Positions 41,501 to 52,732 are shown, numbered from the stretch's first letter. The stretch: DNA of 64,000 nt from Brachypodium distachyon (GCF_000005505.3 NC_016132.3:1922001-1986000), one strand, 5' to 3'. Notes: generated by a model from the sequence alone, not told the origin. Program-made: numbers and translations.

Positions 41501-42463
41501 CATCAACTCCAACAAGACGATCTTCTGCCCCTTCTGCCCTGCATGGGAACTTGCCAGGACCAGTTCGACCTTCCTCAGTCTCAAGATCAGGATCTACAGT
41601 ATCCAAAAGTTCTGCACCGGCAGCGGCAACAATAGCGCCACCATCTTCAAGGGGTAGCTCACCTACTGTCAAATCAAGATCATGGAAACCATCTGAAATG
41701 CCAGGCTTCTCACTTGATGCGCCTCCAAATCTGAGGACGTCGTTGCCAGAGAGACCAACCTCTGCTACTCGAGGTAGACCAGGAGCACCTAGTTCTAGAT
41801 CTTCCTCTGTGGAGCCTGGTCCAGCTGCTCGACCAAAACGTCAGTCTTGCTCTCCTTCAAGAGGGAGGACTTCAAACGGCAGCGTGCCTTCAGGGAGTTC
41901 CATGCCGGCAGTGAGAAGATCACATCTTAATGGAGGTGACAGTGTGAACCCAGTTCAAATGGGTAATAAGATGGTTGAGAGGGTAGTGAACATGAGAAGA
42001 CTAGTTCCTCCAAAACATGATGATCAAAGATCCAGCCTCAATAGTCTATCTGGAAAATCATTAAATTCTCCAGATAGCTCTGGTTTTGGTAGGTCATTGT
42101 CCAAAAAGTCATTGGACATGGCACTTCGGCACATGGTAATAATTTTTTCCCCTCAGTTTAGTAAACACACAAATTTCTTTATTTACTTAAATTAAACATG
42201 AGGTGTAATATTGTTCACAGGACATACGCCGCAGCATACCGAACAATTTACGGCCTCTTATGACGAGCATTCCAGCGTCATCTGTGCACAGCGCTCGGTC
42301 GGGATCCACAAGGGGCAGGCCAATGAGTGTTTCAGACTCCCCTCTTGCAACAAGCAGCAATGCCAGCTCCGAGCCGAGCGTCAACAACAACCTGATGTGC
42401 TTTGACAGTATCGACATTGACGATGAGCTGTGCAGCGATAGAGCAGGACAGTATGGGCGGTGA
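38562..42463 (+). CDS. Basic Ser/Pro-rich protein, BPP-like
   Basis: Five exons: 38562-38802, 38920-39031, 40393-40507, 41029-42135, 42221-42463. Total 1818 bases, 605 residues. The start has a conserved-looking charged helix (ELALFLEMRRRDKE), a poly-proline tract, then DYDWLLTPPGTPLFPS. Residues 157-525 (exon 4) are a long, basic, disordered stretch of repeated SRSSTPTSR-like motifs with P, R, S and T dominant. The C-terminus (NKMVERVVNMRRLVPPK, SLSKKSLDMALRHMDIRRSI, CFDSIDIDDELCSD) matches the plant family that includes Arabidopsis At2g40070, whose members (BPP) are reported as microtubule-associated. Often mis-named FLO11-like or endochitinase A-like because of composition. An in-frame second Met at 38583 is an alternative start. 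Intron 2 is long (1.36 kb). Convergent with EGY2. Confidence 0.9.
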
Positions 42464-43252
42464 TTTGCCACTTTGCTAGTAAAGAGTTCTGACTGTGATG
42501 AATATTCATGACCACTGAATATTCAGAGCGGCTGCATAGAAGATCATCTCCAAGATGACCTGATGAGCTCTATTCTCATATGTAGGTTATTTGAGTGTCT
42601 AATATTTATCCATTCATGTTATGTGGGAGCTGCTCCATGCCTGACTATCATCTGGACCTTATATGTTATTGATAAGAATCTGTCTTTTTTTTCTGTTCCT
42701 TCTTCGACCAGTTCACTACGAGCAATTCGTGCTACATGCTGGTAGCAAAGCATTTCCCTCTGGATGATCTGTGTGATTTGTTGTACCAGCAATGTAAATT
42801 AGTTAGCTTTTTCTTGGGAGTATATGATTTTGGAGTTCCAGTTATGGTAGGTATCACTGAATGTAGAATCATATACATTTCAGTTCTACTAGATTAATGA
42901 CACTGATGGTGACAACGTTCTGAAATTTGTACTGGTAAATTGCATGTCAGGTCTGTTCATAGCAAAATTGCTACTAGTTGCAAGAATCTGTCATAAACTG
43001 ATCAGCACAACTCATCACATAACAGCTACAGCCTGCAGCAATGTATGGGACCATATTGTTCTACTCTGCTCAAGTATCCTGCTAAATACAAGGATAACAC
43101 TAGCACACTAACACAAGAAAAACTCCTGCTTTTATTTTGCTACTGCAAGGAGCAATGGAGCGTCAAAGGCTCCAAGGAATTGTGAAGGTGAAAAACATCT
43201 CACGGATACAGTTGGAGGAAGAGAAGCTTGATAGTTTTTGCTCACTGTTTCT
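42464..43252. other. 3' flanks of the BPP-like gene and EGY2 (convergent)
   Basis: Both 3' UTRs lie here. No further gene or repeat is visible; short open frames are not supported by anything else. Confidence 0.6.
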
Positions 43253-46200
43253 TCACAAGTCAAAGTCAGTCAGTTGTGATGGGTCAAAGGGGAATGGGTA
43301 TGGCAGGCAGACCAGAAGCCCCAGGAACAAAATGGCGACACCGATGCCAATGTAGTTGTTCTCGGGCTCTGTAATCTCCTCAGAGAGAGGAGCAATTGGA
43401 CCCCTCTGTAGGAAGAAGATGAGCACCACCCAGTAGAATGCAACGTCACTGAAGAGAGACGAGAGCCCCAGCAATCCGATGGTTACGCTGCTGAGCCGAG
43501 ATGATATCTGTCACAAATGCAAGTTTGGGTTCATCAGAGAGTGCATCACAAGTCAAGGGAACAGAGGTTCTTCATAGCTTCAGTTAAAAGTTCAATCTTC
43601 CTTATGGTCCAAACAGCAGCATCTTTACCTTTCTTCCCCACATGGCGAATGCTATGCGACCGCCATCAAGCTCTCCTGCAGGGATGCTATTGATGGCGTT
43701 GATTAGGAGACCAGCCCAAGCCCACAAAACCAGTGGGTTGATGGCTAGTTGTGTTCCTTCTTTCAGGGCATCTCCAAGAATAAGCTTTGCTGTGCCAAGA
43801 AAAAATAGGTCAAACTAAACAAATTTTCCATAGTTCAACACCACACTACTGTTTGTGCAGTACACAAAGCAATGCAATATTGCAAAATTGTTTTATGAAC
43901 ATCCAAGTGCTGATTAACATCCAAAATAGAAGGGTCCCTTTTTAAGTTATTATGAACACGTACCAAGACCACCCAAAAGGAATGATTCGTGAAAGACGGT
44001 TGGATCTACCACGAGACCAAGACCATCGCTTGGAGGCAAGATGAAGCCTAGTAGCAGAAGAACAAATCCGAGGGAGAATCCTGCCACTGGTCCAGCAGCT
44101 GCTACCTTCAGTAGGTCCTCGCGATTGCGGACAATATTGACTATTCTTGTAATGGCACCAAAAGATCCTATCTGCAACAGTAAGACACCCATATATTATG
44201 GCGAGATAGATAAGTTAGCAATGGTGCAACAATAAATCTTACTGCCGTAGCCATGGAAATATCCCATATTTACAGTTTTTATATTAGGATATGCAATCAA
44301 ACCAAAACAATGTTTAACAAAGCTCTTCCAGTTTCTCATAATCCAGAATAACATGCTTCAGTTAAAGAAGATAAACAATGACATTTCAGACATTATTTTC
44401 CTTTTATAGAAAATGACAAAACTAAAAAGAATTACTGATAATAAAAACATATATTCCATAGTTGAAAGTGTATGCCTGCAGCTTACTTGCCAGCTAGGAA
44501 CAAAATATGGTACTGCAAGCTTGACACCAACATCCTTAGCAGCAAGGATATGCCCAATTTCATGAACGCCTACTATGAGCGCAGTTACTAGGGCACCAGA
44601 AAGTCCATCCTTCAATAGCTCGAGGTTATCAAATGTTGATCTGGAGAAGAAAAAACTCATGAGCAGAACTTGTAGACCAGTTTCTGGCTTGTGGCATGAG
44701 AAGGTGTTTGAGAAAATATAGGTTTTCTTTTAAAATAATTAAAATCAACCGCAATCGGTGGCTCAAAACAATGCAAAAGCATACAATTATTCACATGAAT
44801 CAGAATGCTAAACTAATATAATTGACATTAGAAATTTCATGTCTATTAAGAAGACATCACCATAACAAGAAGGCACAAGTTTTAGAAGCCAATATCAAGT
44901 GTCGAGTATAGCATCACTTGACCCCCACATGAGCCTTCAAAGTTGTGAACACACGGGTATAAGGACGTGTTGTAATTGAAGATAATATGAAGCAAAATAG
45001 TTTACCTTAACTCTTTACATTATAGAGGAATGAAGAATTTAACACAAGATAATATGAAGCAAAATGTTGAATAAATGGAAAAGGAACCTCATACAGCAAG
45101 TTGTCCTGCAAGACAGGTACATTTCGAAGCAATAGCGTGAAGATGGTAACAACCCCGAATACAGCAGCAGCAGCCCACTCTGGGATGGCTGAAATTTAAT
45201 TTACCAAGAATCAGATCAGCAAGCTTAACATGAACTTCAGAAAAATATTAGACCAGTCCGAGTAGTGAGCATTGACCCTGGTGAAGATACGAGGAATTTT
45301 TTTTATTACCTCCAGTTGCAGGCTCCAATGTCTGTTTAGGTACAACTACTGCAACTGGCTTCTCATCCTCTGGATTAATGAGAAGAAAAACCTTATATTC
45401 ATCACCAAATTTGTTCTGTTGATAACCAGGAGTTGCACACAGGTCAGAACATTCACATATTTCTACAAGCTTTAGATTTCTGAAAGGATCAGCTTTTAAA
45501 GTAGCTCGCTACCTGTAGTCGAGTTGTGATCTTCTCAAAACTTTTGGCTGGCACACCGCGCAAGTTCCCCTTAAATAGTATTCCGCCCTTATGTAAACAA
45601 ACAAAAGTACTAAATATAGGCAGTTATTCTAAGCAATTTTATATCTCATGAGGACCTTCAAAATCTGAATATAAATCATATACATGATCATAGCCATATT
45701 TTGTAAGAGCATTTGGTTTGTTTTGCCCAACTGCATGCCTTCTCGTGTCACCAGGTATTAGTTAGATTACGCATGCAAATTTATAAACACAATTAGTAAA
45801 GAAAAATTGCAACTGATCTTCAAGAATCTGATGTGTGCACATGAAGCTAAACCATGATATCTCAGATATTCACCTCATAGGGCTCGTGGCTGGTCACGAA
45901 GAAGGTGTCAAAACCAAAGACTTGGTCCTTCAGAATGTCTATTGTAGCCTTGGGAATCGTAACAGATTCATCAAGCTGTTGCTGCACATCATTGCGATTT
46001 AAAAAGTAAATCTTAAGGCTCATTACCTCATTCGGTTCCAGAGTTCAGAAACATTAAATTAAATAGCCCAAGGGAGTAATACATAGTTTCCCATTAATTA
46101 AATAACCACTCTACCCATAAAGATATTGATGACCAAGAAGTAATATGTCTGATTTTTGATGCCCCAGTCAACTTATGAACATATACACCGAGAAAATTAA

Positions 46201-47303
46201 TATGGAGACGGTTACCTTCATTCCAGGCAAAGGCGAGCCACTAGCAACATCAACAACCTCCACCTGCTCCTATTTTGTAACAGAATATCAGATATTCCAT
46301 GATTGCATTCTCAATGTCTAGTAGTTGAGATCATCTAAAAAAATGTCTAGTAGTTGGTCAAGTTGTTGTGGCATCAACTAAGATTACTACAAGCATAGAT
46401 ACCTGCACATCGCTGTCACTGGCCGCATTAGCTCTAGCATCTCCATCGATGTTCTGAACTGTGTCGCTGGCCGAATCAGCTCTAGCATCTCCATCGACGT
46501 TCTGAACTGTGTCGATGGAGTTTAGCAGTTCTGCACTCGGGGATTCATCTTTCGTCTGGCGAGGCATGGGAAAGCTAAATATTATAGTTCAGTTACATGT
46601 TCATCTAGCTAGGATCCTAAGTCTGACAGAGTGGCATGCATTAGGAAGCACACACTGCAGACCCAGCTTGAGAAACTGTAGAAGTAAGGATCGTACATTA
46701 TCTGCACTGGAGTCAATCTCTGTAACTCCATTTGCTTCTGCAACACTACCAACTGAAGGCGATGAATTAGACTCATACCCAGCCTCTTTTTTCTCCTGGA
46801 AGAAGAAAGAAATCTGAATATTTACTGTCTGGATTTTTTTTCTTCCATTAGAATAATTATCATTCATAGTATGCCAAAGCAGCGTGTTTAGCTGGATAAT
46901 TCCAGAAGTTTCTACCGAAGCTCTGAAAGGGGAGAGCTTTCCTCCTTACCTCATCATCGCCATTGCTCGCAGGCACAGGCTCAGGCTCATCCACAGCTTG
47001 GCACGCAACCCTTCGACTCCCAAACCTTCAATCATCGCCATGAAATCGACGATGAGAAATCTCACAAACCACAATTAAATTCCCTTTCCCAGACAAAAAA
47101 ACCCAAGAAAGAAAAAACATAGCTAAGCTAGCTCACCGAGGCCCGGCGGCAAGCTGCGGGAGGGCGAGCGTGAAGCGAGAAGCTCCGCTCCTCCTCGCCG
47201 GCACGGCGGTCGACGCGATGGGGAGCCGGCGGCAGCAGCATCCGTACGAGGAGGACGACGACGACGGAGAAGAAGAAGCAGAAGCAGAAATCATGGCGGG
47301 CAT
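43253..47303 (-). CDS. EGY2: Chloroplast site-2 metalloprotease EGY2
   Basis: Thirteen exons: 47303-47137, 47025-46950, 46795-46697, 46555-46403, 46269-46216, 45981-45874, 45587-45513, 45415-45310, 45188-45095, 44640-44487, 44171-43964, 43789-43629, 43507-43253. Total 1710 bases, 569 residues. EGY proteins are intramembrane zinc proteases of plastid membranes, needed for chloroplast development. Residues 1-56 (Ser/Ala/Arg-rich, few acids) form a transit peptide. An acidic linker (about 57-185) holds a duplicated 16-residue unit. GNLR is at 226-229, the zinc motif HEIGH at 337-341, and the second metal-binding motif NSIPAGELDG at 465-474. Several hydrophobic helices follow (FSLGFVLLLLGFILPP, VAFYWVVLIFFLQRG, GVAILFLGLLVCLPYPF). 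The sequence fits EGY2 better than EGY1 or EGY3, because EGY3 lacks HExxH and the QVFGFDTFFVT and RGPIAPLSEEIT stretches are EGY2-like. Shares a 227-base divergent promoter with CGI121. Confidence 0.96.
46430..46518 (-). repeat. 48-base tandem repeat within EGY2 exon 4
   Basis: Units start at 46430 and 46478 (AGCTCTAGCATCTCCATCGA). They encode two copies of DTVQNxDGDARAxxASD in the acidic linker. The in-frame 16-codon length keeps the frame. Confidence 0.85.
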
Positions 47304-47530
47304 TCGAGGGAGGAGAAGGAGAAGAAGCGCGCGCCTTATCTCTTCGGGAAACAGAGAGAAGAATAGATAGGAGATCTTTTCTGCGGCCAGGATTCGTCGC
47401 CGGCACGAATCTCAAAGCTGAAAGAGCTTCTCTCTGGCTCTCTGCCCTCCTAACCTACTACGGCTTGTCGCCGCCGCCGCGAAGAAGAAGAAGACGAAGG
47501 AGAAGCCGGAGCTCATCGCCGGCGAGCGGC
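47304..47530. promoter_or_regulatory. Divergent promoter of EGY2 and CGI121
   Basis: Only 227 bases separate the two start codons, which point away from each other. The interval must contain both 5' leaders and promoters. It is purine/pyrimidine-skewed (GAGAAGGAGAAG, GCTTCTCTCTGG) with no clear TATA box. Part of it (from 47405) was duplicated together with CGI121. Confidence 0.7.
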
Positions 47531-49346
47531 ATGAAGAGCTTCCCGGTGGCCCGCGGCCACAGCGTCTCCCTCGCGCTCTTCTCCGATGTCTCCAACAGCC
47601 GGTACGTTTCCTCTTTCACTCCAGAGTCCAGCCTCCCCTTTTCTACAAATCCTATGGAGTTCTTGCTTGGCTCAAGGGTTCTGCTTTTCTGGTGCTGGAT
47701 GAACAACCGCAGGGAGCTCCTGGACCTGATGCAGTCTGGGAAGCTGGAGCCGGAGGTCGCTTTCCTCAACGCATCGCTGGTACTCTCTTTCTGTATCCTG
47801 AATCAGCAATTTATGTATATAACTGAAGTCTATATCATCAGCTGTCTGTAATGTGTGCAAGTTCATACTTTTTTTATGCTTCTGTGTGACCAAATTAGCC
47901 GGTGTATATCTATCAGGTGCCGGATGTGTTCCCGGTTCTCGCGGCGGCGCACAAGGCGCTGCTCGCCAAGTCGAGGGAGGCGCTGACCACAAGGACCCTT
48001 CACTCGGAACTCGTCTACAACTACTCCGGTTCCAAGCATGTGGGTTACTCTGCCTTTTCTTTTCTTTGTTTCTAGGGAATTACTCTAGCATTACATGATG
48101 GCATTATTCTCGTTGCGGTGGCTGTGACAGTTTGTATGGTTTCTTGTTTCAGATAACGGAATCCCTGAAGCGATGCGGTGTCGCTGATGACACGCAGTAT
48201 ATCCTCGCGGCTCGGTTTGATGCTTCGGATGAGGAGGTACTACGTATAATGTTTAGGATCCACCCCTTGTTCAGTCATGGTTTTGAACCTGCCAGTTTCT
48301 TGGTAGTAACCCTGCAGCAATCGACCTTGTATCTCCTTTCATAAATTGCATTCTTGAGCAGGTTAGTCTACGTGAAATGTGGTTGGATATGGAGTCCATA
48401 GACTACTTTGAATCATGAGATATATGCTAGATTTCCAGCATGCCTTGGCGTGAGTACCACAAATCTGAAGTTTTAAACTCTTGTCCTGTAAAAGCTGAAA
48501 ATTGTTTAAACATCTTGCTGAAACTTTCTGTAGCTGGAGACCTAGTGTTAGTACTCTCTTTGTGGACCTTGAATCAAGAGCTTCTTGGAATGACCTTAGT
48601 AACTAACTTGAAGCATGCTATGTGCGGCACAATCTGATATCATGGTACACTGATATCCGTGGCTCCATATTTGTTTTCTTGTAATAACAACCTAGCAAAA
48701 ATGTATGAGTTCAACTGTGTTGATGAACTGCGCAACATACCTGCAAGCATTGTCTGATGAACTGATGGGGGCTCATCTCCATCTCCTTCTCAATGCAGAC
48801 CACTCTAATTGTTTCGTAAGCACTATGAGATGAATCGAACAGGTAGTGTTATTCTATGTCGTGCTCTCTAAGGGAACTGCATTCATCCTCATTTTCGTGC
48901 CATTTATATTCCATTATTCCATATGCATTTGTGCGAGTCGTTATTCTTCTGAGTTGAGGAATATATTTTTTAGATGAACTGAGTTGAGGAATATAAACAA
49001 GTGATTACTATTGAATTTCAAATTGTATCATCCCAGATGAAAGCAGTGCAAGAACTCATCAGCGGAACGGACATTGATCTATCAGAATTGGAAACAAGAG
49101 CGAACCAGCCAAAGATTCTGAAGGTTTTTTTTCCTTCAAATCGACACTAGTTATATGCTAATATGGGTTTTGTAATAATAATGTTTTATTGTATTGTGAT
49201 TCTGAGTATCATAACTATTTTATTTTTCCTTCTCTTGACCCCCTTTTTTCTGCTGGCAGCAATTTAAAATAACACCCCAGGAACTATCGATATCTACACT
49301 GCCAGAGGCAATCGTATGCAGGATCGCCGCTCGAGATGCTCTCTAA
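47531..49346 (+). CDS. CGI121: KEOPS/EKC complex subunit CGI121 (TPRKB)
   Basis: Six exons: 47531-47601, 47713-47779, 47917-48039, 48153-48236, 49037-49123, 49260-49346; all GT-AG. Total 519 bases, 172 residues, matching the usual size (about 175) of CGI121/TPRKB. KEOPS makes the t6A modification on ANN-decoding tRNAs; CGI121 binds the kinase subunit Bud32 and the tRNA 3' end. Diagnostic stretches are SLALFSDVSNSRELLDLM near the start, FLNASLVPDVFPVLAAAHKA, ALTTRTLHSELVYNYSGSKH with ITESLKRCGV, and QYILAARFDAS. The C-terminal part is LISGTDIDLSELETRANQPK and LPEAIVCRIAARDAL. Intron 4 (800 bases) is the longest. Expression probably starts from the promoter shared with EGY2. A decayed second copy lies at 53704-56060. 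Confidence 0.94.
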
Positions 49347-49711
49347 GATCTTACGACAGAAGACTTTTTCCACCGTTGCGTGTTGAATTCTCTGGACGAA
49401 AACATTGGTTGCACCTCTCTTTCACTTGGTCCTCAATGTTGTGTGTGTGTCTGTAATAGCACTTAGTCAGTGTTGTAGCAACAGCTAAATACTTGTAAGG
49501 TCACAGTTGAATGTCTGCAAGGTCATTTTATCAAGATTTCGTGCAAGCAATCTGCAATGACATTTCTGATGTTGACTCAGAACTTATCTTTCGGTTCACG
49601 TGTTCTGTCCAAATGTTTCCTGCAAAACTGACCCAAAGTCCAAATTGGGTCATCCTCTTTTTGCAAGCTGAATTTGTGCAGACTACATTTTCAAAATCTT
49701 TCGTAGGTCAT

Positions 49712-49798
49712 ATTTTTTTTTCCGAACCGGAATCTATTACGGAGTAATTAAAAAGAATAGAGACGGAAAACCGGGTAAAAACAAAAACCGGACCTCGA
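49712..49798 (-). mobile_element. Short poly(T)-headed insertion
   Basis: The 87 bases are flanked by AGGTCAT on both sides (49705-49711 and 49799-49805), and the duplicated copy near 56655 has a single AGGTCAT with no insert. A T-run at the left end means a poly(A) tail on the minus strand, as for a SINE or a 5'-truncated LINE. Confidence 0.55.
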
Positions 49799-49945
49799 AG
49801 GTCATACTAGTATTTGCTGTTAGCATTCCAGCAGTAGATGCTCCATGGACAGCAAAAAACTTGCAGTGGAATATACCCAGCACAACATCATAGGTGGACG
49901 CATGAATTTAGTAGATAAAAATGACATGAGATCTGAGCTCCCCCC

Positions 49946-50842
49946 AGCTGAAACAACCAAAACAAGATGAGCCCAATTAGTATTTTCTTGTTAGGCTGAG
50001 ACCAATTAGTATTTTCTTTTAGGAGTAACTTTTCTTCTTCTTGTTGGGCTGGGCCCAATTAGTCTTTCTCTTTTTTGCTCCTTGCTGGGCTGGGGAAGGG
50101 CCGGGCCTTTTACAGGCCCGTCTGGACCCTACACAGCCGGGCTTGAGGGGCTCGGTCCTGGCTTAGGCCCGTTTAACAAGGGCCGGGCCGGTGGCCATCT
50201 ATGCCCCCATCTCGCTGCCGAGCGCCCCAGTCCCCTCGCTCCCTGGCTCGTCTTCTTCCTCGCGCGAGCGCCGCCGCCCCTCCCTCCCCATCCGGCGCCG
50301 CCTAGCGCCCAGACCCCCTAGCTCGTCTTCCTCCTCACGGGAGCGCCGCCACCGCAGGTTGGTCTCCCCTTCGATTTCCCTCGCCCCCGATCGTTTCTCC
50401 TCCCATCACCCCACGAACGGATCTCGCCCTTAATCTTCCCAAATTCAGTAACTGAGGCAAAATTCAAGCCGCCCTACCTTGCCCTACTGGGTCCTCCGCC
50501 CGTGCGGGTGGTGCGTGGGGGTCTGGGGGGAGTTTAACTGAACCAGTTCACTGATGCTTCCATTACTATCTAGAAAAATGGTTCAGTGATACTTTTTTCC
50601 TGCCGTTCGAATGGCTCCTTCTTGCATTAATTAATGACTGCGTGCTTGTGCTTAATTTTGGTACCATTGGAATGGCTCTTTCTGCCGTTAATGCTTACTG
50701 GATTGGATCTTTCTTGCGTTAATGGCTACTGATGTTTGCAGGGTGAAGGTGTGAGGTGGGAGTTTCTTCCGTTGCCGTCGAGTTTGCTGATGTTTTCTGT
50801 AAGGCAGGATAAGTAGTTTTGTCCATCCTATAGAGCTGCTCA
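49946..50842. other. Promoter and 5' leader region of the MUSTANG gene
   Basis: Includes a GGCCGGGCC-rich stretch (50095-50190) and a CT/GC-rich block (50200-50440) that looks like a non-coding first exon. A plausible leader intron would end at TGATGTTTGCAG near 50741. No other gene is visible. Confidence 0.5.
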
Positions 50843-52732
50843 ATGATGGAAGGCAACAAGGTTACAGTTGAGCCAGCAGATGGTCAGGTTATGGTTGAGC
50901 GGGAAGACGACCAGGTTTCAGTTGAGCTGGAAGAAGACCAGGTTTTAGTCGAAACGGATGATGACCAGGCCTTAGTTGAGCCAGAGCAGGACCTTGCACT
51001 GCGTGAGCAATTCCTTGTCATCGGCCAAGAGTTTGCGAATGTTGATGCTTGCCGGAGAGCCATCAAGGACATGGCCATTGCTTTGCATTTCCAGCTTCGC
51101 GTCGTGAAATCTGATCGTAGCCGGTTCATCGCCAAATGCTCCTCAGAAGGCTGCCCGTGGCGTGTGCATGTCGCCAAGTGCCACGGTGTTCCGACTTTCA
51201 CAGTCCGGACATTGCATGGGGAGCACACATGTGAGGGTGTTCAGGACTTGCATCATCAGCAGGCCACTGTTAATTGGGTGGCTAGGTCCGTTGAGGCAAG
51301 GCTAAGAGATAATCCACAGATTAAGCCAAAGGAGATATTGCAGGATATTCGGGACCAGCATGGGGTTGCTGTTTCTTACATGCAGGCATGGCGCGGAAAG
51401 GAGAGAAGCATGGCTGCTGTTCATGGTACTCTTGAGGATGGATATCGATTTCTTCCTTCATACTGTGAGCAGATTGTGAAGACGAATCCTGGTAGTGTTG
51501 CGGTATATAAAGGTTCTGGACCGGAGAATTCCTTCCAGCGGCTCTTTGTTTCATTTCGTGCATCTATTTATGGTTTCTTAAATGGGTGTAGACCCCTTTT
51601 AGAAATTGACAAGTCAGACCTGAAGGGAAAGTATCTTGGGACGTTGCTATGTGCTTCAGCTGTTGATGCTGATCATATGATGTTCCCTGTAGCATTTGGT
51701 GTTGTTGACTCTGAGAGCGATGAGAACTGGATGTGGTTTGTTTCAGAACTGAGGAAGATGCTTGGAGTTAACACAGATAAGATGCCTGTCTTAACAATAC
51801 TCTCAGAGAGACAAACACAAGTGGTTGAAGCTGTTGAGGTCAACTTCCCCACTGCTTTTCATGGATTTTGCTTGAGATACGTGAGTGAGAATTTCCGTGA
51901 GGAGTTCAAGAGTCCTAAACTTCTGAACCTTTTCTGGAGTGCTGTCTATGCTCTCACAACAGCAGAATTTGATTCAAAGGTAAAAGATATGATGCATATC
52001 CAAGATGTCATGCCATGGTTTGAGCATTTTCCACCAAATCTCTGGGCAGTTGCTTACTTTGACGGTATCCGATATGGCCATTTTAATCTCGGGATAACCG
52101 AGATATTATATAACTGGGCCCTGGAGTGTCATGAGCTTCCCCTTGTGCAAACTGTAGAGTACATCAGGAACCAACTGACCTGCTGGTTCACTGAACGAGA
52201 TAAGCTGGCACTATCCCTCAACTCAGTCCTTGTTCCATCTGCTGAGAAACTTATTTCTGAAGCTATTGCTGATTCACGATGTTACCAAGTCCTCAGAGCA
52301 AACAAGGTGGAGTTTGAGATCGTGTCATCCGAGCGAACAAACATTGTGGATACTCAAACCAGGTTCTGCTCGTGCCGCCGGTGGCAAATTTATGGCATTC
52401 CATGTGCACATGCTGTTGCTGCACTGCTTTCATGTGGTGAAGATCCTCGTCTTTATGCACATGAGTGCTTCAGCGTAACAAAGTATCTGGAAACTTACTC
52501 TCAGCGGATCCATCCAATTCCAGATAGGAGCCAATGGAGCAGTTCATGCTCTGGGCTACGAGGCCCAGGCTACAAATCAGACGCGATACTTCGTCCACCC
52601 AGGATCCGGAGGCCTCCTGGCCGTCCCAAAATGAAGATCCTCAAGATGGAAAGCTTGAAACGGCCGAAACGGATCGTTCAATGTGGCCGATGTCATCTTC
52701 TTGGACATTCTCAGAAGAAGTGTTCATTATGA
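50843..52732 (+). CDS. MUSTANG-family domesticated MULE transposase
   Basis: Single-exon gene, 629 residues. Residues 6-50 are five 9-residue tandem repeats (xVxVExxDD). Then come a MuDR-type N-terminal zinc-binding domain (about 62-135, IAKCSSEGCPWRVHVAKC), the MULE transposase core (about 225-440), a SWIM zinc finger (about 507-530: CSCRRWQIYGIPCAH), an AT-hook-like RPPGRPK and a C-terminal CCHC knuckle (CGRCHLLGHSQKKC). The near-continuous match in memory to MUG proteins (LFVSFRASIYGFLNGCRPLL, YLGTLL, MPVLTILS) places it in MUSTANG, a family derived from Mutator-like transposases and kept as host genes in flowering plants; some are needed for normal growth and flowering. Catalytic positions: D256, then E322 in place of the usual Asp (LSERQ for LSDRQ), and E420. 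No terminal inverted repeats were found around it. It sits between the two CGI121 copies. Confidence 0.92.
   Translation: MMEGNKVTVEPADGQVMVEREDDQVSVELEEDQVLVETDDDQALVEPEQDLALREQFLVIGQEFANVDACRRAIKDMAIALHFQLRVVKSDRSRFIAKCSSEGCPWRVHVAKCHGVPTFTVRTLHGEHTCEGVQDLHHQQATVNWVARSVEARLRDNPQIKPKEILQDIRDQHGVAVSYMQAWRGKERSMAAVHGTLEDGYRFLPSYCEQIVKTNPGSVAVYKGSGPENSFQRLFVSFRASIYGFLNGCRPLLEIDKSDLKGKYLGTLLCASAVDADHMMFPVAFGVVDSESDENWMWFVSELRKMLGVNTDKMPVLTILSERQTQVVEAVEVNFPTAFHGFCLRYVSENFREEFKSPKLLNLFWSAVYALTTAEFDSKVKDMMHIQDVMPWFEHFPPNLWAVAYFDGIRYGHFNLGITEILYNWALECHELPLVQTVEYIRNQLTCWFTERDKLALSLNSVLVPSAEKLISEAIADSRCYQVLRANKVEFEIVSSERTNIVDTQTRFCSCRRWQIYGIPCAHAVAALLSCGEDPRLYAHECFSVTKYLETYSQRIHPIPDRSQWSSSCSGLRGPGYKSDAILRPPRIRRPPGRPKMKILKMESLKRPKRIVQCGRCHLLGHSQKKCSL
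50858..50992 (+). repeat. Five 27-base coding tandem repeats
   Basis: Units of exactly 27 bases start at 50858, 50885, 50912, 50939 and 50966, four of them with CAGG. They encode KVTVEPADG, QVMVEREDD, QVSVELEED, QVLVETDDD and QALVEPEQD, an acidic N-terminal extension. Confidence 0.9.

Larger units (their letters stand above)
47405..49945. repeat. Segmental duplication, intact copy
   Basis: This segment, from GAATCTCAAAGCTG upstream of CGI121 to about AACATCATAG downstream, is repeated at 53578-56790 in the same orientation. The match covers exons, introns and both flanks. The MUSTANG gene lies between the two copies. Confidence 0.9.

Noticed and set aside
41040..41672. 210-residue open frame on the minus strand
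   Set aside because: It is the reverse of the repetitive Ser/Thr/Pro/Arg exon of the BPP-like gene and has the expected Asp/Gly/Val-rich mirror composition.
50080..50433. Overlapping Pro/Ser/Arg-rich frames before the MUSTANG gene
   Set aside because: They fall in GC-rich promoter or non-coding first-exon DNA, end before the MUSTANG start and show no domain.
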